A stretch of 64,000 nucleotides of DNA from CAZUAQ01 sp964618455 (GTDB lineage Bacteria; Planctomycetota; Phycisphaerae; UBA1845; PWPN01): positions 1 to 64,000 of the forward strand of contig CAZUAQ010000028.1 in the NCBI GenBank assembly GCA_964618455.1, written 5' to 3'. The position numbers and the translations under genes are program-made. The notes under the pieces were generated by a model. It saw nothing but the letters and a program-made list of their open reading frames with translations, was not told where the DNA came from and searched no databases. Below are positions 60,702 to 64,000 of the stretch, in pieces (positions within the stretch are counted from its first letter, which is position 1; each line of letters starts with the position of its first letter).

Positions 60702-61607
60702 ATGTCGCGTCAAAGTCTTATCCTGGCTTGGGGCGTGCTGGCTTCGACGGTGTGTGCCGAGAATCATCTCATCAATCCCAGCTTTGACAATCCACCTTTT
60801 CCGGTAGTGGATTGCCGGGAACGCAATCTGCAGCAGGTCACAGGCTGGTTGCGTTCGGAGCAGGTCGGCAGCGAGATCGTAGCCGCCGGTCCACTGGCCT
60901 TTCGAAACGGATTGGTCGACGTCCCAGCGTGCCCGCGCGATCCAGAGGGAGCGTCGGACAGCATACATGCCTCCATCGAATTGCAGTGTGTTCCGCAGCA
61001 GATCTCGGGGATGGAACAGACCGTCAGCGGATTCAACCCGGGGCAGGTCTGCACGTTTTCGGGGTACTGGAGTCTCGGCACATCCCCGGATGTTCTGGGT
61101 GGCCCGGCCACGGACGCCCTCGCGTTTGCCCAGATCTTCGACAATGCCGATGGGAGCGGAGATGCTTTGGCGACGGCCACGCTGTCGGCAGCGCCGGGCA
61201 CGATGACGGATTGGCAGCCTTTCAGCATTTCCGGGACGATCACGGGAGAGGTTGTGACCGTTCGTGTCTGGATTCTGAGCGGGGGCGGGCTCTGCCAGCA
61301 GACGGGATTTCACCTGGATGGCTGCTCACTGACGGCGGAGACGCCCTGCGGCCAGCCCTTCGCCGACGCCGATGCCGATGGGGATGTGGACGGCACGGAT
61401 TTCGCGGTGCTTCAGCAGTGTTTGACCGGCGATGCGGAGAATCATCCTGCCATTCCTTCGGATCCCGGCCTGTGCGCGTGCTTCAACCGCGAGGGCGACG
61501 ATGATGACATCGACGCCATGGACGTGGAAGCCTTCATGAACTGCGTGACCGGCCCGATGGTGCCTTACGCCACATATCCGAATCCATTGTGCGACGACGC
61601 GCCTTAG
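60702..61607 (+). CDS. secreted protein with jelly-roll-like domain and dockerin-like end
   Basis: 301 residues from the ATG at 60702 (AAAGGGG seven bases upstream; the frame is open to 60579). A signal peptide ends near STVCA|EN. Residues about 20-235 form a beta-rich, Cys-containing domain of the kind seen in planctomycete carbohydrate-binding/PEP-CTERM-like proteins (NHLINPSFDNPPFPV start). The C-terminus has the same duplicated dockerin-like calcium pattern (DADADGDVDGTDFAVLQQC and a second half ending MNCVTG) as two proteins near 51-56 kb. Function unknown; surface or secreted. Confidence 0.8.
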   Translation: MSRQSLILAWGVLASTVCAENHLINPSFDNPPFPVVDCRERNLQQVTGWLRSEQVGSEIVAAGPLAFRNGLVDVPACPRDPEGASDSIHASIELQCVPQQISGMEQTVSGFNPGQVCTFSGYWSLGTSPDVLGGPATDALAFAQIFDNADGSGDALATATLSAAPGTMTDWQPFSISGTITGEVVTVRVWILSGGGLCQQTGFHLDGCSLTAETPCGQPFADADADGDVDGTDFAVLQQCLTGDAENHPAIPSDPGLCACFNREGDDDDIDAMDVEAFMNCVTGPMVPYATYPNPLCDDAP

Positions 61608-61621
61608 TGTTATAACAGGGC

Positions 61622-62458
61622 GTGTTTTTTCGCAGACAACCCTCCGAAAGATCCCCCCGGGCGGCGAAGGTTCGGCGCGACCACGCCGTCTGCGCTGCAT
61701 GCCTGCTGGGTGTGTTGGGCATGTCTTCGCCTGGATGGGCGCACCCGGTCCTGAAGCAATCCGTGATGCATCGCACGCGTGTCATGGCGAGTGCGGAACA
61801 TATCGACGTAGAGATTCGATTGACATTCTACGAAGCCCCCTCGCGTGCAGAGCGCGATCGCATGGATGCGGACAGGGACGGGATGATCTCGGCCACGGAA
61901 TGCGAGGCCTACGTCAATGCGAATGAAGAGGCGTGGCGCTCCTCCCTGGGGCTTCGCGTCGACGGCGAAGTGGTGGACCCCATCACACTTTACGCTCCGC
62001 GTGTGGATCTGCTGGCTCGCGAAGAAGTCAATACGGGGCGGCACGAACTGACCCTGAGCTACTTCGTCAAGACGCCTCCGCAACCGCCGGATACCTTTAC
62101 CGTGGAGATTTCCGATCACCTCTGGTCCGACACGAGCCGCATCCCCGATCTGACCGTCAGTAGTTCGGAGGGGCTTCGAGCGTTCAGGGACGGTGGCCAC
62201 GGATGGGAAGACCAGGTCACCTCGCCGGGCGATCCGCTGCGCACGCGTGTCATCATCTCGCGCATCGAAGAGGGACCGCAGATAACGACATCGGTGGAGA
62301 AGGCTTCCCCGGTGCAGGCCCAGGGGAAGCCTGGAACGGCACGAAGCGATGGCAGTCGAAAGGGATCCTGGTTCTATTGGCTTGCTCTGGTGATGATCGC
62401 CGCACTGGCAGTATTCGCGGGAGTTTCGAGCAGGATAAGCACTCATGGTAAGGAATGA
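61622..62458 (+). CDS. EF-hand membrane protein
   Basis: 278 residues with a GTG start. An N-terminal signal or anchor (about 24-40) precedes AHPVLKQSVMHR and a beta-rich domain; a canonical EF-hand loop (DADRDGMISATE, about 80-91) is embedded after HIDVEIRLTFYEAPS. A C-terminal membrane span (about 246-266) ends the protein. The layout recalls the extracytoplasmic part of HupE/UreJ-like proteins, but I would not assign it. It ends only 16 bases before the next gene, so the two are co-transcribed. Confidence 0.75.
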   Translation: MFFRRQPSERSPRAAKVRRDHAVCAACLLGVLGMSSPGWAHPVLKQSVMHRTRVMASAEHIDVEIRLTFYEAPSRAERDRMDADRDGMISATECEAYVNANEEAWRSSLGLRVDGEVVDPITLYAPRVDLLAREEVNTGRHELTLSYFVKTPPQPPDTFTVEISDHLWSDTSRIPDLTVSSSEGLRAFRDGGHGWEDQVTSPGDPLRTRVIISRIEEGPQITTSVEKASPVQAQGKPGTARSDGSRKGSWFYWLALVMIAALAVFAGVSSRISTHGKE

Positions 62459-62474
62459 ACGGGAGATGAAGATC

Positions 62475-64000
62475 ATGTGGCAACGCGGCACGGTGAGCAT
62501 TGGCATTCTCTTGGCCGGTATCTGCGGTGTTTCCGGAGCGGTACACGCGGATTCGATACCTTCGGGCCTCGTTCCGTTGATCGGCAAACTGGCGGGCGAA
62601 TACAAACATACCCTCGGCGATCAGCGCGAGCAGTTCGACCGGCTCAATCGGCGGTTGCGCGACCTGGAGCATCGCATCGGCCGTGCGGAAGGTGATGAGA
62701 AGGAGCAGTTGCGCGAGGCCATGGCCGAAGCCTCCGCTGAGGCGATGGATGCCATGCAGGCACTGCCCTGGCTGATCGAGGTGGAACTTCAGGATGGCGT
62801 GGCCACCTCGGATCTGGACGCGCCCGTCGAGTTTCAGGACGACTACGGCGCGCTGCTGCTGAAGGTGACCGCTCCAGGCGAGGCGGTGCAATGCGCCATC
62901 CGCGGGCACGACATGGCGACGGAGGGACGCGAATGGCCCGGCATCCAGGTGGGCATCGGCCCGGAGGGCACGACGTGGACGCTCGTGGAGTTCACCCGCG
63001 TGCCGCGCGAACGGACGTCGTGGATGCTGGAATTCAAGCCGAGCGGTTCGGACCAGTTGATCAAGTGGCCGTTCCAGCTCATGACCGGCCCGCGCGGTCG
63101 GCTGGCACTGACGGTCATCAATGACGACACCGGCGAACCCGGCCCGGCCATGCTCCAAATCACGAATGCGCGCGACGGGCGCGAATACACACCGTCGAAC
63201 GCCATCGAGTTCGCCCACCAGTTCGACAAGCAGGGCCATCCTTCCGGGCGGCGCTTCGCCAACTATTACAAGAACGTGCGCGGCAACTACTGGTGCGTGC
63301 CCGGCCCGTTGGACATGGTGCTGCCGGCGGGGGAATGGCGCGTCAAGATCCGCCGTGGGGTCGAGCACATCCCGGTGATCGACAAGATTGTGGTGCAACC
63401 GAACCAGGTGACCGCCCGGGAGTATCGCCCCAAGCGCTGGGTGGACATGCGTCACTCCGGCTGGTACTCGGGCGACGATCACGTCCATTGCCAGATTCTC
63501 AGTGACGGCGACGCCGAACGGCTCATGGCGTACGCAATCGCCGAGGATGTTCACCTGGTCAACGTCGTGAAAATGGGCGACATCTTCCGCACGTGGTTCG
63601 AGCAGCGCGGGTGGGGGCCGGAGCATCGCGTCATCGAGCGGGACTACATTCTGTCACCCGGCCAGGAGTGCCCGCGGACCCACGGTCAACTCGGCCACAC
63701 GATTCACATGAACACCAAGCGCATGGTGCGCGATACGGACAAGTATTACCTGTACGACTGGGTTTTCGACAACGTTCACGCCGAAGGCGGCCTGACCGGA
63801 TATGCCCACGTGCTCAGCGACGCGTTTTTCGTGCATCGCGACATGAGCATCAACATCCCCAAGGGCAAGGTCGACTTCGTGGAGATCATGCAGTTCGCGC
63901 GGCTTGGTACGGACCTGTTCTACGCCTTTCTGAATGCGGGCTTCGAGATGACGGCGGCGGCCGGTTCGGACATCCCGTGGGGCGGCACGATGGGTGAGGT
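62475..64000 (+). CDS. CehA/McbA-type metallohydrolase (PHP-like), truncated by the window
   Basis: The frame stays open from 62475 to the window end, at least 508 residues, so the 3' end is missing. The ATG at 62475 has GGGAG nine bases upstream; one at 62466 is also in frame. A signal peptide is followed by a helical region, then Ig-like beta domains (about 90-330), then the metallohydrolase part: GDDHVHCQIL (His336, His338), VVKMGDIFRTWF, TIHMNTKRM, TGYAHVLSDAFFVH and AGSDIPWGG. These fit the PHP-fold CehA family, which hydrolyses phosphate or carbamate esters with metal ions. The genes here are adjacent to an EF-hand membrane protein; substrate unknown. Confidence 0.85.
   Translation, partial: MWQRGTVSIGILLAGICGVSGAVHADSIPSGLVPLIGKLAGEYKHTLGDQREQFDRLNRRLRDLEHRIGRAEGDEKEQLREAMAEASAEAMDAMQALPWLIEVELQDGVATSDLDAPVEFQDDYGALLLKVTAPGEAVQCAIRGHDMATEGREWPGIQVGIGPEGTTWTLVEFTRVPRERTSWMLEFKPSGSDQLIKWPFQLMTGPRGRLALTVINDDTGEPGPAMLQITNARDGREYTPSNAIEFAHQFDKQGHPSGRRFANYYKNVRGNYWCVPGPLDMVLPAGEWRVKIRRGVEHIPVIDKIVVQPNQVTAREYRPKRWVDMRHSGWYSGDDHVHCQILSDGDAERLMAYAIAEDVHLVNVVKMGDIFRTWFEQRGWGPEHRVIERDYILSPGQECPRTHGQLGHTIHMNTKRMVRDTDKYYLYDWVFDNVHAEGGLTGYAHVLSDAFFVHRDMSINIPKGKVDFVEIMQFARLGTDLFYAFLNAGFEMTAAAGSDIPWGGTMGE

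Overview
The window (about 60% G+C) reads as a chromosomal segment of a member of the Planctomycetota, most likely a Phycisphaerae-like lineage. This is inferred from several features: secreted proteins ending in duplicated dockerin-like calcium motifs (D-x-D-x-D-G-D-V-D ... C-x-x-G); CPDDP...CGCG repeats; a formylglycine sulfatase; a GH172/DUF2961 enzyme; and a small membrane protein ending in a CxxC ... EPRCPECG zinc ribbon. No rRNA, tRNA, CRISPR array, transposase or phage gene was seen.

Layout. 1-8 kb: a 2071-residue secreted calcium-repeat protein faces a smaller secreted protein with related repeats, with a strong bidirectional hairpin between them. 8.6-15.5 kb: a glycan-assembly operon (NAD-dependent epimerase, a methyltransferase-GT2 fusion, a second methyltransferase, two polytopic GT39-like transferases). 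15.9-21.4 kb: groES-groEL, then an MgtC/DUF4010 membrane protein, a quinone oxidoreductase and a metallo-beta-lactamase-fold hydrolase; a GH172 protein converges on them.

24.3-41.8 kb is the centre of interest: a respiratory cluster on one strand. It encodes a 1696-residue membrane-anchored octaheme cytochrome c, a secreted cupredoxin-like protein, CoxB carrying an extra C-terminal copy of that same cupredoxin-like domain, an A2-type CoxA with a large first-loop insertion, CtaA, CtaB, CoxC, CoxD, an ABC-2 exporter pair, a SCO copper chaperone, a DUF420 (CtaM-like) assembly protein and a MauG/diheme peroxidase. Several of these genes overlap by ATGA, so they are probably translated together. 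The cytochrome tail and the CoxB linker share acidic W-P-[DE]-E motifs. I infer a dedicated electron path (multiheme cytochrome to blue copper to CuA to heme a/a3) held together by acidic linkers.

41.8-50.7 kb: an orphan iron-type solute-binding lipoprotein, a large coiled-coil membrane protein with half a DnaJ-type zinc finger, a hypothetical anchored protein, a LarA-family racemase, an uncharacterised probable TIM-barrel protein, two small membrane proteins and an orphan pseudopilin. 50.7-64 kb: a secreted polymer-degradation and cell-envelope zone with a multidomain GH-A-like hydrolase, a two-lobed aspartic protease-like protein, a sulfatase, a peptidoglycan amidase lipoprotein, a small membrane protein, a sodium:solute symporter, a dockerin-like secreted protein, an EF-hand membrane protein and a CehA-type metallohydrolase that runs off the window end.
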